64,000 bases of DNA from RGZA01 sp964568585. GTDB lineage: Bacteria; Pseudomonadota; Alphaproteobacteria; UBA9219; RGZA01. Below the pieces are notes generated by a model that searched no databases, was not told the DNA's origin, and saw nothing but the letters and a program-made list of their open reading frames with translations. Location: contig CAZMQI010000001.1 of the NCBI GenBank assembly GCA_964568585.1, forward strand, positions 1 to 64,000. Reading direction: 5' to 3'. This document shows, one piece after another, positions 9,482-18,570 of the stretch. How positions within the stretch are numbered: position 1 is the stretch's first letter; every line of letters begins with the position of its first letter. Position numbers and translations under genes: made by a program.

Positions 9482-10057
9482 ATGTCACTCAAGCCCGCAC
9501 TTAATCGGCGCAAATTTTTAGGCCTGTCAGCCACCGCGTTAGCGGTTGGTGCATCGACGCTCACTGTTCCTGCACAAGCTGTTCCGTTTTACAATTATCC
9601 GGTTCGCCAGCTGACCTTCCTCAACACGCACACCAATGAAATCTATCGCGGTGCCTATTTCTATAATGGCGGGTATGACCGCAGCGTGATGAGCCAATTC
9701 AGCTATCTGATGCGCGATCATCGCAGCGAAGAAGTGGCGCGCATTGATTATCGTTTATTTGATGTACTACATCACCTGCAAGCCCGCTTGCAAAACTTTG
9801 ACGTTGTAAAACTCATTTCCGGTTATCGCTCCCCGCAAAGCAATGCAATGCTTGCGTCCACCAGCAGCGGCGTTGCAAAGAACAGCTATCACGTTAAAGG
9901 CCAAGCAACCGACATTCGCATTGATGGCGTTCCAACCGAATATGTTCACAAAGCCGCTCTAAGCCTTGGTGCAGGCGGCGTTGGCTTCTATCCATCAAGC
10001 GATTTCGTGCATGTGGATACAGGCCCAGTCCGCACATGGGGTTATGGTGCTGGCTAA
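9482..10057 (+). CDS. DUF882/YcbK-like peptidase M15 family protein, Tat-exported
   Basis: A 191-residue protein of the DUF882 (peptidase M15_2, YcbK-like) family, probably a zinc-dependent peptidoglycan peptidase or binding protein. The N-terminus carries a twin-arginine signal (NRRKFLGL, Arg9-Arg10) and a hydrophobic stretch ending VPAQA, so export in folded form is expected. Metal-site motifs of the M15 fold are visible: SYHVKGQATDIR and DFVHVDTG. AAGG lies seven bases before the ATG. The palindromic TTAA-N7-TTAAC site is in its upstream region. The exact reaction is not established for this family. Confidence 0.88.
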   Translation: MSLKPALNRRKFLGLSATALAVGASTLTVPAQAVPFYNYPVRQLTFLNTHTNEIYRGAYFYNGGYDRSVMSQFSYLMRDHRSEEVARIDYRLFDVLHHLQARLQNFDVVKLISGYRSPQSNAMLASTSSGVAKNSYHVKGQATDIRIDGVPTEYVHKAALSLGAGGVGFYPSSDFVHVDTGPVRTWGYGAG

Positions 10058-10091
10058 CCAGCACCTTGTGGGTTACAGGGCTGGCTAGGCC

Positions 10092-10628
10092 TTAGTATTT
10101 CAAAGCTTTTGTCTTTGCCGCGATAAAATCCATCACCGCTAAGAATACGCCTGACAGAATGAATGCGCCGTGGATAATCGCCATCCACATCAAATCGCGA
10201 TCTGCGTATTTTGTGGTTTCCATGAACACTTTTAACAAATGAATACCCGAAATCGCTACCATCGATGCAATCAACTTTAATTTAAGCGACGCGAAATCAA
10301 CGCTGCCTTTCCAGTCGGGTTGATCGACATGCGTGGACGTATCAATTTTTGATACGAAGTTCTCATAACCCGAATAAATCACAATAAGCAGCAAATTCCC
10401 TGCCAGTGACAAATCAATCAACGACAAAATACCAAGTATCATATCGCTTTGCGTCAGACGCGAAACATCAGAAAATAAATGGATTAATTCCTGAAAGAAA
10501 CTGATGAGCAGTAAAACGAGCCCCGAAGCGAGCCCGATATACATCGGCGCCATCAACCAGCGGCTGGAAAACAAACCTTTTTCAATTGCGGCTTCAATCG
10601 TGCGTTTGACAGGGTGGGTCATGGGCAA
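10092..10628 (-). CDS. UPF0114 family membrane protein (YqhA-like)
   Basis: A 178-residue inner-membrane protein of the UPF0114/YqhA family, whose function is unknown. Four hydrophobic segments are visible, at about residues 25-45, 70-90, 122-140 and 147-168. The region from SRWLMAPMYIGL to the DLSLAGNLLLIVIYSGYENF stretch is the conserved family core. It lies 36 nt downstream of mfd on the same strand and could be a distal gene of that operon. Confidence 0.88.
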   Translation of the reverse strand: MPMTHPVKRTIEAAIEKGLFSSRWLMAPMYIGLASGLVLLLISFFQELIHLFSDVSRLTQSDMILGILSLIDLSLAGNLLLIVIYSGYENFVSKIDTSTHVDQPDWKGSVDFASLKLKLIASMVAISGIHLLKVFMETTKYADRDLMWMAIIHGAFILSGVFLAVMDFIAAKTKALKY

Positions 10629-10664
10629 TTCCTAAAATCGGGTGAGGGATTTAATATAATGCGA

Positions 10665-13600
10665 TTATGCGGCTAATCCAACTAGCTCGTTCAAAATCTT
10701 TTCAACGCCTTTTAGACGTGCAGCTTCGTCCACCCACACGCGCAAACATGTCAATTTCTGGTCAGGACGCACCTTAATTGTCCCGCTGTTTTTCTGGATG
10801 TAATGCACAAGGCGGTCAGGCTTGGCAAAAGAAGCATTTCTAAAGCCTATAACCGCCCCCTTGGGCCCGGCATCCAACCGTTCCACACCGCTTTGCTTAC
10901 ATAAAGCTTTGATGGCGACAGTTTCAAGCAAGTTTTGTACTTCAATCGGTAATGCACCGAACCGATCAATCAATTCTGCTGCAAAAGATTCAATCTCCTC
11001 GCGATTCTTCAAATCAGCCGCGCGGCGATAAAGATTCAAGCGCAATCCCAAATCGGAAACATAGCTTTCGGGAATAAGCACCGACATGCCCAGATTGATT
11101 GTTGGAGTCCAACTATCATCATTCTGGTTGGCTGCTCCTTTGCCGCCATATTTGGCTTCATCACGCGCGGTTGCCACCGCTTCCTCCAACATTTGCTGGA
11201 ATAGCTCGATACCCACTTCTCTAATATGCCCCGATTGTTCTTCGCCCAATAAATTACCCGCGCCGCGTATATCCATATCATGGCTGGCTAACTGGAATCC
11301 TGCGCCCAAGCCTTCCAGTGTGCTGATGACTTCAAGACGTTGCTGTGCGGTCTGGCTCAGCGCCATCGTGTTGTCATAGGTCAAATAAGCATAACCGCGT
11401 TGTTTCGCGCGCCCTACCCGCCCCCGCAATTGATAAAGCTGTGCAAGGCCGAACATATCCGCGCGGTGGATGATGATGGTGTTGGCATTGGGAATATCGA
11501 GGCCAGATTCAACGATATTAGTTGAAAGCAGCACATCATATTTGCCTTCGTCAAAGGCCGTCATCACATCTTCAAGTTCGGTCGGCGTCAGTTTTCCATG
11601 CGCGGTGACCATTTTGATTTCGGGAACCAGTTCCAACAATTGCTCACGAAGATGTGGCATATCTTCCAGACGCGGACATACATAAAAGCTTTGCCCACCA
11701 CGATAATGTTCGCGCATCAATGCTTCGCGTATTACCAACGCATCATAAGGTAACACGGCAGTCCGCACCGCTAATCGATCAACTGGCGGCGTCGTAATCA
11801 GGCTTAGTTCACGCACACCCGTTAACGCCAATTGCAGCGTACGCGGGATTGGCGTTGCGGTCAGGGTTAGCACATGCACGTTGGCGCGCAGCTCCTTCAA
11901 GCGTTCTTTTTGCTTCACGCCGAAATGCTGTTCTTCATCCACAATCAACAGACCAAGATTTTGGAATTTTACATCTTTGGCGAGCAAGGCGTGGGTGCCA
12001 ACCACAATATCAATCTTGCCATCGGCCAGCAGCGCTTTATTTTCCTTGCTTTCTTTAGCCGTCACCATACGCGATAGTTGTGCGATACGCACGGGCATGC
12101 CGTTAAAGCGCGCCATGAAATTGCGTGTGTGTTGCCGCGCTAACAATGTTGTTGGAACAACAACTGCTACTTGATAGCCCGCATGTACGGCAGCAAAAGC
12201 TGCTCGAATGGCAACTTCCGTTTTACCAAAACCAACATCGCCGCAGACCAATCGGTCCATCGGTTTACCGCTGCTTAAATCATCGAATACCTGATTAATC
12301 GCCCGTTCTTGGTCGGCTGTTTCCGCATAAGGGAAACGCGCCGCGAATTCTTCGTATAGGCCAGATGGCAGCGTGATTTGCTCCCCTTCCTGTACTTGGC
12401 GTTCGGCGGCGATTTTCAATAATGCTTCCGCCATATCCTTCAGGCGTTTTTTAACACGCGCTTTACGACCCTGCCATGACACAGAGCCAAGACGGTCAAG
12501 CTGAACGCCATCCGTATTGGAACCATAACGCGACAGCACATCCAGATTTTCAACAGGAACGAATAATTTATCGCCGCCTTCATATACAATACGCAGGCAA
12601 TCATGCGGCGCGCCGGTAACATGCATGGTTTCAAGGCCCATATAGCGGCCAATCCCATGTTCGGCATGCACCACTAAATCCCCTTCATTCAGGGCGGATA
12701 GTTCAAGTGTGAACTTATCGGATTTGCCATGGCGTGGCTTGGGGCGCTGTAATCTATCGCCCAGAATATCCTGTTCCGATAACACCAATAAATCGGGCGA
12801 AGCAAAGCCGCGTTCAACCGCCAATACGCATACCGATGGCGCGCGTTTATCGCGTTTAGTGGCTTTTTCAAAATCATCCACCATTTCCAATTGGTTCAGG
12901 CCATGCTCACGCATGACGTGGATGATACGTTCTGCGGAACCATTGCTGTAACACGCAATTAGCACGCGACGGTCTTGTTGCGCTGCAATAAAATCGCCAA
13001 CGGTCTGGAACAAATTGGTTGCGTCTTTGGCCCGCGTATCCGCAAAATCGCGTGCCCGTGCGCCTTGGCAATCAACAGCGTTCTGTGCGACATCGGCAAT
13101 CGGGAATGGTGAAAAATTGCCCGCGGTGTGCGTTGCCAACAATTCATCCCATTCCTTGCGGTTCAAATACAACCGGTCGGGTGGTAATGGGCGGTAGACA
13201 ATCTGCCCTGCCTTCTTATCCGCTTGCTGCAATGCTTTGCGCGCTGAATAAAAATCATCAATATGGCTAAGGCGTGCCTGCACCGCTTCTTCCAGCTGTG
13301 CATCCATCATGAACACCGCATCCTGCACATAATCGGCAAAGGACGCCATGGCTGGATAGAACAATGGCAACCAATGTTCCATACCGGCATATTTGCGGGC
13401 AGCGCTTACACTTTCATACAGCGGGTCTTTTGCGCTCACACCAAATATATCGCGGTAGGCGGTACGGAAATGCGCGATGGTCACATCATCAAACACGATT
13501 TCCGAAACAGGCTTTAGATGAAATCCGTTTTGGGTATTCAGCGTGCGCTGGGTGATGGGGTCGAAGGAACGGATGGTTTCAATATCATCGCCGAATAAAT

Positions 13601-14150
13601 CAAGACGCAGCGGTTCGTCAACGCCGGGCGGAAAAATATCGATGATGCTGCCGCGAAACGCATATTCCCCTGGCTCGCGTACGGTTTCTGCTCTGGTAAA
13701 GCCATTGCGCGCCAAAAATAGCTTCAGCTTTTCGATGTCTAACGCATCGCCCGCTTGCAGTGACAGCGACACATCACGAAATACGCTTGGTCCAGGCACT
13801 TTTTGCAAGATTGCCTGCACGGTGGTGATAACAAGGCGCGGTTGTTTCGGCAATTCCAGCAATTTGCTCAGGCAATCCACACGTGCAGCTAAAATCCCCG
13901 CACTGGGCGATACACGGTCATAGGGCAAACAATCCCACGCCGGAAAATTCAGAATTTCAATGTGCGGGTTAAAGAACGCAACCAATTGCGCGGTTACCGC
14001 TGCCGCCAACTCATCACCAGCCACATATACGGCGGTGCGTGGCCGCGCCGCACTGGCAATCTCCGCCAATATGCGCGCATGATGACCAAAGGGGGCACCA
14101 GCCAGTGTGACGGTTTTATGTTCATTGAGATTAAAGGCGGAGGCAAACAT
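10665..14150 (-). CDS. mfd: Transcription-repair coupling factor Mfd
   Basis: Removes RNA polymerase stalled at lesions and recruits UvrA. The 1161 residues match the family length. In order: a UvrB-like N-terminal module, the RNA-polymerase-interacting CarD-like domain around residue 490 (GDLVVHAEHGIGRY), superfamily 2 helicase motifs (Walker A GDVGFGKT about 635, DEEQ about 735, TATPIPRT), and the C-terminal TRCF domain. It begins 2 nt after the sdhE stop. The sdhE-mfd pair divergent from recG is a recurrent alphaproteobacterial order. uvrB and uvrC are also in this window. Confidence 0.97.
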   Translation of the reverse strand: MFASAFNLNEHKTVTLAGAPFGHHARILAEIASAARPRTAVYVAGDELAAAVTAQLVAFFNPHIEILNFPAWDCLPYDRVSPSAGILAARVDCLSKLLELPKQPRLVITTVQAILQKVPGPSVFRDVSLSLQAGDALDIEKLKLFLARNGFTRAETVREPGEYAFRGSIIDIFPPGVDEPLRLDLFGDDIETIRSFDPITQRTLNTQNGFHLKPVSEIVFDDVTIAHFRTAYRDIFGVSAKDPLYESVSAARKYAGMEHWLPLFYPAMASFADYVQDAVFMMDAQLEEAVQARLSHIDDFYSARKALQQADKKAGQIVYRPLPPDRLYLNRKEWDELLATHTAGNFSPFPIADVAQNAVDCQGARARDFADTRAKDATNLFQTVGDFIAAQQDRRVLIACYSNGSAERIIHVMREHGLNQLEMVDDFEKATKRDKRAPSVCVLAVERGFASPDLLVLSEQDILGDRLQRPKPRHGKSDKFTLELSALNEGDLVVHAEHGIGRYMGLETMHVTGAPHDCLRIVYEGGDKLFVPVENLDVLSRYGSNTDGVQLDRLGSVSWQGRKARVKKRLKDMAEALLKIAAERQVQEGEQITLPSGLYEEFAARFPYAETADQERAINQVFDDLSSGKPMDRLVCGDVGFGKTEVAIRAAFAAVHAGYQVAVVVPTTLLARQHTRNFMARFNGMPVRIAQLSRMVTAKESKENKALLADGKIDIVVGTHALLAKDVKFQNLGLLIVDEEQHFGVKQKERLKELRANVHVLTLTATPIPRTLQLALTGVRELSLITTPPVDRLAVRTAVLPYDALVIREALMREHYRGGQSFYVCPRLEDMPHLREQLLELVPEIKMVTAHGKLTPTELEDVMTAFDEGKYDVLLSTNIVESGLDIPNANTIIIHRADMFGLAQLYQLRGRVGRAKQRGYAYLTYDNTMALSQTAQQRLEVISTLEGLGAGFQLASHDMDIRGAGNLLGEEQSGHIREVGIELFQQMLEEAVATARDEAKYGGKGAANQNDDSWTPTINLGMSVLIPESYVSDLGLRLNLYRRAADLKNREEIESFAAELIDRFGALPIEVQNLLETVAIKALCKQSGVERLDAGPKGAVIGFRNASFAKPDRLVHYIQKNSGTIKVRPDQKLTCLRVWVDEAARLKGVEKILNELVGLAA

Positions 14151-14152
14151 GA

Positions 14153-14434
14153 TTACGGCTTGTTATAAAATGCGATAAGTTCTTTGAGTGCAGAATTATT
14201 CTGTACAGCTTCAGGTAGTGCTTCCTGCAAGGTTATCCAGTTATAAATATCGGGGTCGTTTTCATGCATCAGCGCTTCATAGGCTTGCAATTGTGTGGCG
14301 TCATAACTTGGCAATGTCGCATCGGCGAATTTACCCATCATCAAATCCATCTCGCGCGTACCTCTGTGCCATGAACGGAAGATGAGTTTTTTACGTAGGT
14401 TTTCGAGTGCTTCGGTCATAAATTTATCCGTCAA
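14153..14434 (-). CDS. sdhE: FAD assembly factor SdhE (DUF339/SDHAF2 family)
   Basis: A small cytoplasmic protein that helps attach FAD covalently to the succinate dehydrogenase flavoprotein. It has 93 residues, the normal size, with the defining RG-x-x-E motif (RGTREMD, around residue 25) after the helix KLIFRSWH. A second in-frame Met (residue 6) could be the true start. It precedes mfd by 2 nt in the same operon and is divergent from recG. The succinate dehydrogenase genes themselves are not in the window. Confidence 0.92.
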   Translation of the reverse strand: MTDKFMTEALENLRKKLIFRSWHRGTREMDLMMGKFADATLPSYDATQLQAYEALMHENDPDIYNWITLQEALPEAVQNNSALKELIAFYNKP

Positions 14435-14537
14435 GAAACGCCAAACGCCGCCTTGCCCAAAAAAGCGGGCGCAGCGGGTCGTGCAATGGCCCTCAAGCTA
14501 GCAAAATTGTCAGACCGATAAAAGCACCTTATACATA

Positions 14538-14594
14538 GAGCAGATCCCAATCACATGGCTTGCTACAAGTGAGTTTGATTGGGTGAATCTGCTC
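14538..14594. promoter_or_regulatory. Strong inverted repeat just upstream of recG
   Basis: GAGCAGAT-CCCAATCA (14538-14553) pairs with TGATTGGG-(TGA)-ATCTGCTC (14576-14594): sixteen base pairs with one 3-nt bulge and a 22-nt loop. No T-run follows. It ends 20 nt before the recG start and 104 nt from the divergent sdhE start. It could be an operator for both directions or a structured leader. Confidence 0.6.
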
Positions 14595-14602
14595 GATACA
14601 CA

Positions 14603-14608
14603 TATAAT
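14603..14608 (+). promoter_or_regulatory. Candidate -10 box for a leaderless recG transcript
   Basis: A perfect TATAAT lies 6 nt before the recG ATG (14615). If used, transcription would begin at or next to the ATG, giving a leaderless mRNA; this fits the absence of any Shine-Dalgarno sequence. The -35 candidate TTGGGT (14579-14584, 18-nt spacer) is weak and lies in the right arm of the inverted repeat. Confidence 0.4.
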
Positions 14609-14614
14609 ATATCT

Positions 14615-16696
14615 ATGCGTCCATCTTTACTTGACCCGTTATTTGCATCTGTTCAAAGCCTGAAAGGGATTGGGCCGCGCTTTGCTGTGTTTATTGCCAA
14701 GCTATGCGGGCCGCTGGTGGTGGATTTATTGTGGCACCGCCCGTTCCGCGTCATTGATCGCAGTGCCTCCCCACCCATCATGCGTGCACAATCTGGGCAG
14801 ACAGTTACGTTAGAAGTGGAAGTTGAATACATCCAGATGGGCAAACACAGCCAACCCAGCCGTGTGCGCGTGAGCAACGACACCGGATTTATGGATATTG
14901 TTTATTTCAAAGCCTATGAAGCGACCTTACAAAAACAATTTCCGGTCGGCGAAAAAATTATCGTCAGCGGCACATTAGATGATTTCAACGGCAAGAAACA
15001 AATCACCCACCCCGAATATGTGTTGCCTGTATCGCGCAAAGAAGAAATCCCAAAGGTCGAGGCGGTTTATAATCTTACCGCAGGCCTGCCATCCAAATCT
15101 TTGCGTAAAAGTATTCAATTAGCCCTATCGCGCGTTCCGGAATTACCGGAATGGATTGATGAGAGTTATTTGAAAAAGCAGAACTGGATAAATTGGAAAA
15201 AAGCCCTGCTAACACTACACAATCCGCAATCCGATTTGGAATGTGCCCCGCAAAATCCTGCACGCTGCCGCTTGGCCTATGACGAATTACTGGCCAATCA
15301 ATTGGCGTTGGCGCTAACACGCGAAAAAACACGCGTATTGAAAGGCCGCAGTTTAACGGGCGATGGCACGTTACAAAAACAACTCCTCACCCAACTGCCC
15401 TTCGCGCTCACCAATTCGCAAACCGAAGCGATAAAAGAAATCAGCGTTGATATGCAATCCGCTGACCGGATGTTACGCATGTTACAGGGTGATGTGGGCA
15501 GCGGCAAAACCTTGGTCGCACTTATGGCGATGCTGCAAGCAGTGGAAGCTGGCGCACAAGCATGTTTAATGGTGCCCACCGAAATTCTGGCACAACAACA
15601 TTACGCCAGCATTAGCAAAGCGATGAGTAACTTGCCCGTTACAATCACCTTGCTACACGGCAAACTAAATACAGCAGCAAAACGTGAAGCGTTAGATGAT
15701 ATGCAAAGCGGTAAAGCCAATATCATCATCGGCACGCATGCAGTGTTTCAGGACGATGTGCGTTTCCATAACCTTGGCCTGATTGTCATTGATGAGCAGC
15801 ACCGCTTTGGCGTGCATCAACGCCTTGCTTTGTCCGAAAAAGGCGTGACGCCTGATTTATTGGTGATGACCGCCACCCCTATTCCACGCACGCTAACGCT
15901 AACCACCTATGGCGATATGGAAGTTTCGCGTCTTACCGAAAAGCCAGCTGGCCGCCGCGTGATTGATACGCGCACCATTCCGCTTGGTCGCCTTGACGAA
16001 GTAATTGACGCTGTAGCACGCAAGATAAAGACGGGTGAAAAGGTCTATTGGGTATGCCCATTAGTTGAAGAATCCGAATTGATTGATTTGGCAGCCGCCA
16101 CCGAACGCCATGCAATGATGAAACTGCATTTGGGCGAAGCACATGTTGCCTTGGTGCATGGGCAAATGAAATCCGCCGAGCGCGAGAAAGAGATGGAGCG
16201 CTTTTCTAAAGGCAATGCGGGGCTGCTCATTGCCACCACCGTGATTGAAGTGGGTGTGGATGTGCCGGAAGCTACATTGATGGTGATTGAACACGCCGAA
16301 CGCTTTGGCCTTGCCCAGCTGCATCAACTGCGTGGCCGTGTGGGACGGAACGATAAACCATCTACTTGTCTGTTATTATTCAGCGAGCCACTTGGCGAAA
16401 TCGCCAAGGCACGTTTGAAAATGATGCGCGAAACCGATGATGGTTTCAGGATAGCGGAAGAAGATTTGCGCCTTCGTGGCCCTGGCGAAGTATTGGGTAG
16501 CCGCCAAAGCGGCTTGCCTGACTTCAAATTGGCGGATTTGTCCGCACATAGCGAATTACTGCAAACCGCCGTTGATGACACCAAGCTGATTATCAACAAA
16601 GACCCCGAATTGGAAACAAAGCGTGGGAAAGCCTTGCGCCACCTGCTCTATTTATTCCAGTATGATAAGGCAATCAAAACACTTCGTTCAGGATAG
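14615..16696 (+). CDS. recG: ATP-dependent DNA helicase RecG
   Basis: Remodels stalled replication forks and branched recombination intermediates. It has 693 residues from the ATG at 14615. The N-terminal wedge/OB-fold domain occupies about residues 1-200. Helicase motifs follow: Walker A GDVGSGKT (292-299), DEQH (from residue 393), TATPIPRT, then the QLRGRVGR motif and the C-terminal RecG region (GPGEVLGSRQSGLPDF). An in-frame upstream start at 14579 lies in the hairpin arm and is less likely. The downstream methyltransferase gene begins 4 nt after the stop. Confidence 0.96.
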   Translation: MRPSLLDPLFASVQSLKGIGPRFAVFIAKLCGPLVVDLLWHRPFRVIDRSASPPIMRAQSGQTVTLEVEVEYIQMGKHSQPSRVRVSNDTGFMDIVYFKAYEATLQKQFPVGEKIIVSGTLDDFNGKKQITHPEYVLPVSRKEEIPKVEAVYNLTAGLPSKSLRKSIQLALSRVPELPEWIDESYLKKQNWINWKKALLTLHNPQSDLECAPQNPARCRLAYDELLANQLALALTREKTRVLKGRSLTGDGTLQKQLLTQLPFALTNSQTEAIKEISVDMQSADRMLRMLQGDVGSGKTLVALMAMLQAVEAGAQACLMVPTEILAQQHYASISKAMSNLPVTITLLHGKLNTAAKREALDDMQSGKANIIIGTHAVFQDDVRFHNLGLIVIDEQHRFGVHQRLALSEKGVTPDLLVMTATPIPRTLTLTTYGDMEVSRLTEKPAGRRVIDTRTIPLGRLDEVIDAVARKIKTGEKVYWVCPLVEESELIDLAAATERHAMMKLHLGEAHVALVHGQMKSAEREKEMERFSKGNAGLLIATTVIEVGVDVPEATLMVIEHAERFGLAQLHQLRGRVGRNDKPSTCLLLFSEPLGEIAKARLKMMRETDDGFRIAEEDLRLRGPGEVLGSRQSGLPDFKLADLSAHSELLQTAVDDTKLIINKDPELETKRGKALRHLLYLFQYDKAIKTLRSG

Positions 16697-16700
16697 ACCT

Positions 16701-17204
16701 ATGTTCATCAATACCGCAGCACTCGCTCTTGCAGGACTAACCGGCATTTTTCGCTTAAGCGAAATTGTGTATGGGGAGATTAAAACTAAAGCGATGCGTA
16801 GTGAAGGCGGACAAGAATTTTCGTCTTGGCAACGCTGGCCGATTTTTATTATCTATGCGCTGTGGCTTGCGATGTTGCCAATCTTTGTATTGAAAGACAC
16901 GCCCATGAATTTCATATGGCTGGGCATTTATGTGCTGTTGGAATGTTTACGCTGGTGGGCGATTTGGCATCTGGGCAAATACTGGACAACACGCATCATC
17001 ATCGTGCCAAATGGCAAGCGCGTGACCACAGGCCCATATCGTTTTCTGCCACACCCGATATACATCGCACTAGTGGGTGAAGTGGCCGCATTGTCACTCA
17101 CCTTCGATCAACCAGGACTTGCAGCTTTTTTTGGCGGATTGACCGCGTTGTGGGTATTCTTCCGCGTACGTGCTGAAAATGCTGCATTGTCTCAATTGAA
17201 TTAA
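16701..17204 (+). CDS. ICMT/phospholipid methyltransferase-like membrane protein
   Basis: A 167-residue integral membrane protein of the isoprenylcysteine carboxyl methyltransferase/PEMT family. Hydrophobic segments lie at about residues 1-15, 45-63, 70-90 and 130-155. The SAM-binding family signature is visible as TTGPYRFLPHPIYIALVGE. The substrate cannot be inferred; bacterial members methylate diverse small or lipid substrates. The ATG at 16701 is chosen because it starts the first membrane segment and follows the recG stop by 4 nt, implying translational coupling. An upstream in-frame start at 16623 would overlap recG. Confidence 0.8.
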   Translation: MFINTAALALAGLTGIFRLSEIVYGEIKTKAMRSEGGQEFSSWQRWPIFIIYALWLAMLPIFVLKDTPMNFIWLGIYVLLECLRWWAIWHLGKYWTTRIIIVPNGKRVTTGPYRFLPHPIYIALVGEVAALSLTFDQPGLAAFFGGLTALWVFFRVRAENAALSQLN

Positions 17205-17274
17205 GAATCCCCCCTTACATCAAATTGCCATATCGCTAGACTACCGTTTACCTTTTCAACCATGAGGACCTTTC

Positions 17275-17907
17275 ATGCGCTCATTTTTTGCTTTTCTTTT
17301 GACCGTTTTTCTATCACTTTCCTCCCTCGCTATCGCACAAGGTGTGATGGTTGACAAAACCGCACCGAAAGGAACACCAGCCCAAGTGACAACACAACCT
17401 TCCGCACCAGCAGCAACTCCTGCAATCAAAGATCCTGAAAACACCTTATTCATGGATTTGAAAGATGGCCGTGTAGTTATCGAACTGCGTCCTGATCTTG
17501 CACCAAAGCATGTTGCACGCATCAAAGAACTGGTTCGTCAAAAATTCTATGACGGTCTTGCATTCCACCGCGTGATTGATGGTTTCATGGCACAGGGCGG
17601 CGATCCAAAGGGTGATGGCACAGGCGGTTCAGGTAAGAACATTCCTGCTGAATTCTCTTCTGAAAAACATCTACGTGGCACTGCATCCATGGCACGTTCA
17701 TCCAACCCCGATAGCGCTGACAGCCAATTCTTCATCTGCCTTGATACGGCATCATTCCTTGACGGCCAATACACCGTATGGGGTCAGGTTGTGTCGGGCA
17801 TGGAATTTGTTGACCACATCAAAAAAGGCAACAAGGCCAATAACGGCACTGTGATTATTCCCGATAAAATCGTGAAGATACAAGTCGCTGCCGACGCCAA
17901 AGAATAA
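17275..17907 (+). CDS. Periplasmic peptidyl-prolyl cis-trans isomerase, cyclophilin type
   Basis: Accelerates proline isomerisation in exported proteins. The 210 residues begin with a signal peptide (about residues 1-21, ending in LAIA), then a linker rich in Pro, Ala and Thr, then a cyclophilin domain from about residue 58 to 205. Family stretches visible are FYDGLAFHRVIDGFMAQGGD, GTASMARSSNPDSADSQFFI and DGQYTVWGQVVSGM. A CATGAGGACCTTTC context places GAGG before the start. It resembles PpiA/PpiB, but the exact orthologue cannot be assigned. Confidence 0.92.
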   Translation: MRSFFAFLLTVFLSLSSLAIAQGVMVDKTAPKGTPAQVTTQPSAPAATPAIKDPENTLFMDLKDGRVVIELRPDLAPKHVARIKELVRQKFYDGLAFHRVIDGFMAQGGDPKGDGTGGSGKNIPAEFSSEKHLRGTASMARSSNPDSADSQFFICLDTASFLDGQYTVWGQVVSGMEFVDHIKKGNKANNGTVIIPDKIVKIQVAADAKE

Positions 17908-17922
17908 GGCGCGAGGGAATAA

Positions 17923-18561
17923 TTACTTCCCTTGTGGGGTTAGGGATTGGCGCTTTTCACGGACTGCCGTGATTAGCGTTTCCAGCTCATCCAGTTCGGA
18001 TAACACCTTATTGGACGCATCCCAATCCTGCGTACGCAGCGAGGATAACAAGCGGATAATGCCCATTTCAATTTCCTGACCGGTGCGCTGCGCCAACTTA
18101 TCCAGCGCAACAGTATCCGAAGCACCCTCATACATGCTGTGCAATTCGGAAATGATGGCGGAATTCTGCTGGGTCGAGCTTTCCTTGGCTTCCTGCTTGT
18201 TCAACATCAACCAGTAACGGCTGCGGCTGACGGGATCACGCAGGCTGTCGAATGCCATTTGCACAGCTTCGCGGTGCTTGGCAGCATAGGTTTTTTCCTG
18301 CTGGCTGCGGATCATGAAACGTTCGGCATGGAATGTGCGCTGCAAGGAGGCATGGTTTTTTTCCAAGCCCTGTAAATCAATGTCCACTTTCTTTTCCATG
18401 CCCATGCGTTGGAAATGGTCGATATCGCGCACGGGTTGGATGCTACCGCAATGATTGCAGAACATGGCGCGTACGGATAGTTGTGCATGACATGACCAGC
18501 ACACGCATTCCTGCTGGTTTGATGAAATATCTATCACCTTATCGCTGGGCACATTATCCAT
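17923..18561 (-). CDS. HSC20/HscB-like co-chaperone with zinc ribbon and degenerate HPD motif
   Basis: A 212-residue protein with the architecture of mitochondrial HSC20 rather than E. coli HscB. It has an N-terminal zinc ribbon (C21-W-S-C24 ... C35-N-H-C38), then a J-like domain (about 46-120) and an HSCB C-terminal helical region ending in DWDASNKVLSELDELETLI. The J-domain loop reads H78-A79-E80 where Hsp70 stimulation normally needs His-Pro-Asp; the flanking LQR and RF residues are kept. It starts 9 nt after the cysteine desulfurase stop on the same strand, which supports a role in Fe-S cluster assembly. No hscA, iscU, iscA or fdx gene is in the window. Loss of HPD suggests altered or absent Hsp70 activation. 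Confidence 0.78.
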   Translation of the reverse strand: MDNVPSDKVIDISSNQQECVCWSCHAQLSVRAMFCNHCGSIQPVRDIDHFQRMGMEKKVDIDLQGLEKNHASLQRTFHAERFMIRSQQEKTYAAKHREAVQMAFDSLRDPVSRSRYWLMLNKQEAKESSTQQNSAIISELHSMYEGASDTVALDKLAQRTGQEIEMGIIRLLSSLRTQDWDASNKVLSELDELETLITAVREKRQSLTPQGK

Positions 18562-18570
18562 TAGTGATCC

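Noticed and set aside
17914..17932. AGGGAA-TAATTAC-TTCCCT hairpin between the cyclophilin and HSC20-like genes
   Set aside because: Only six pairs and no T-run; it includes the HSC20-like stop codon, so it was not called as a terminator.
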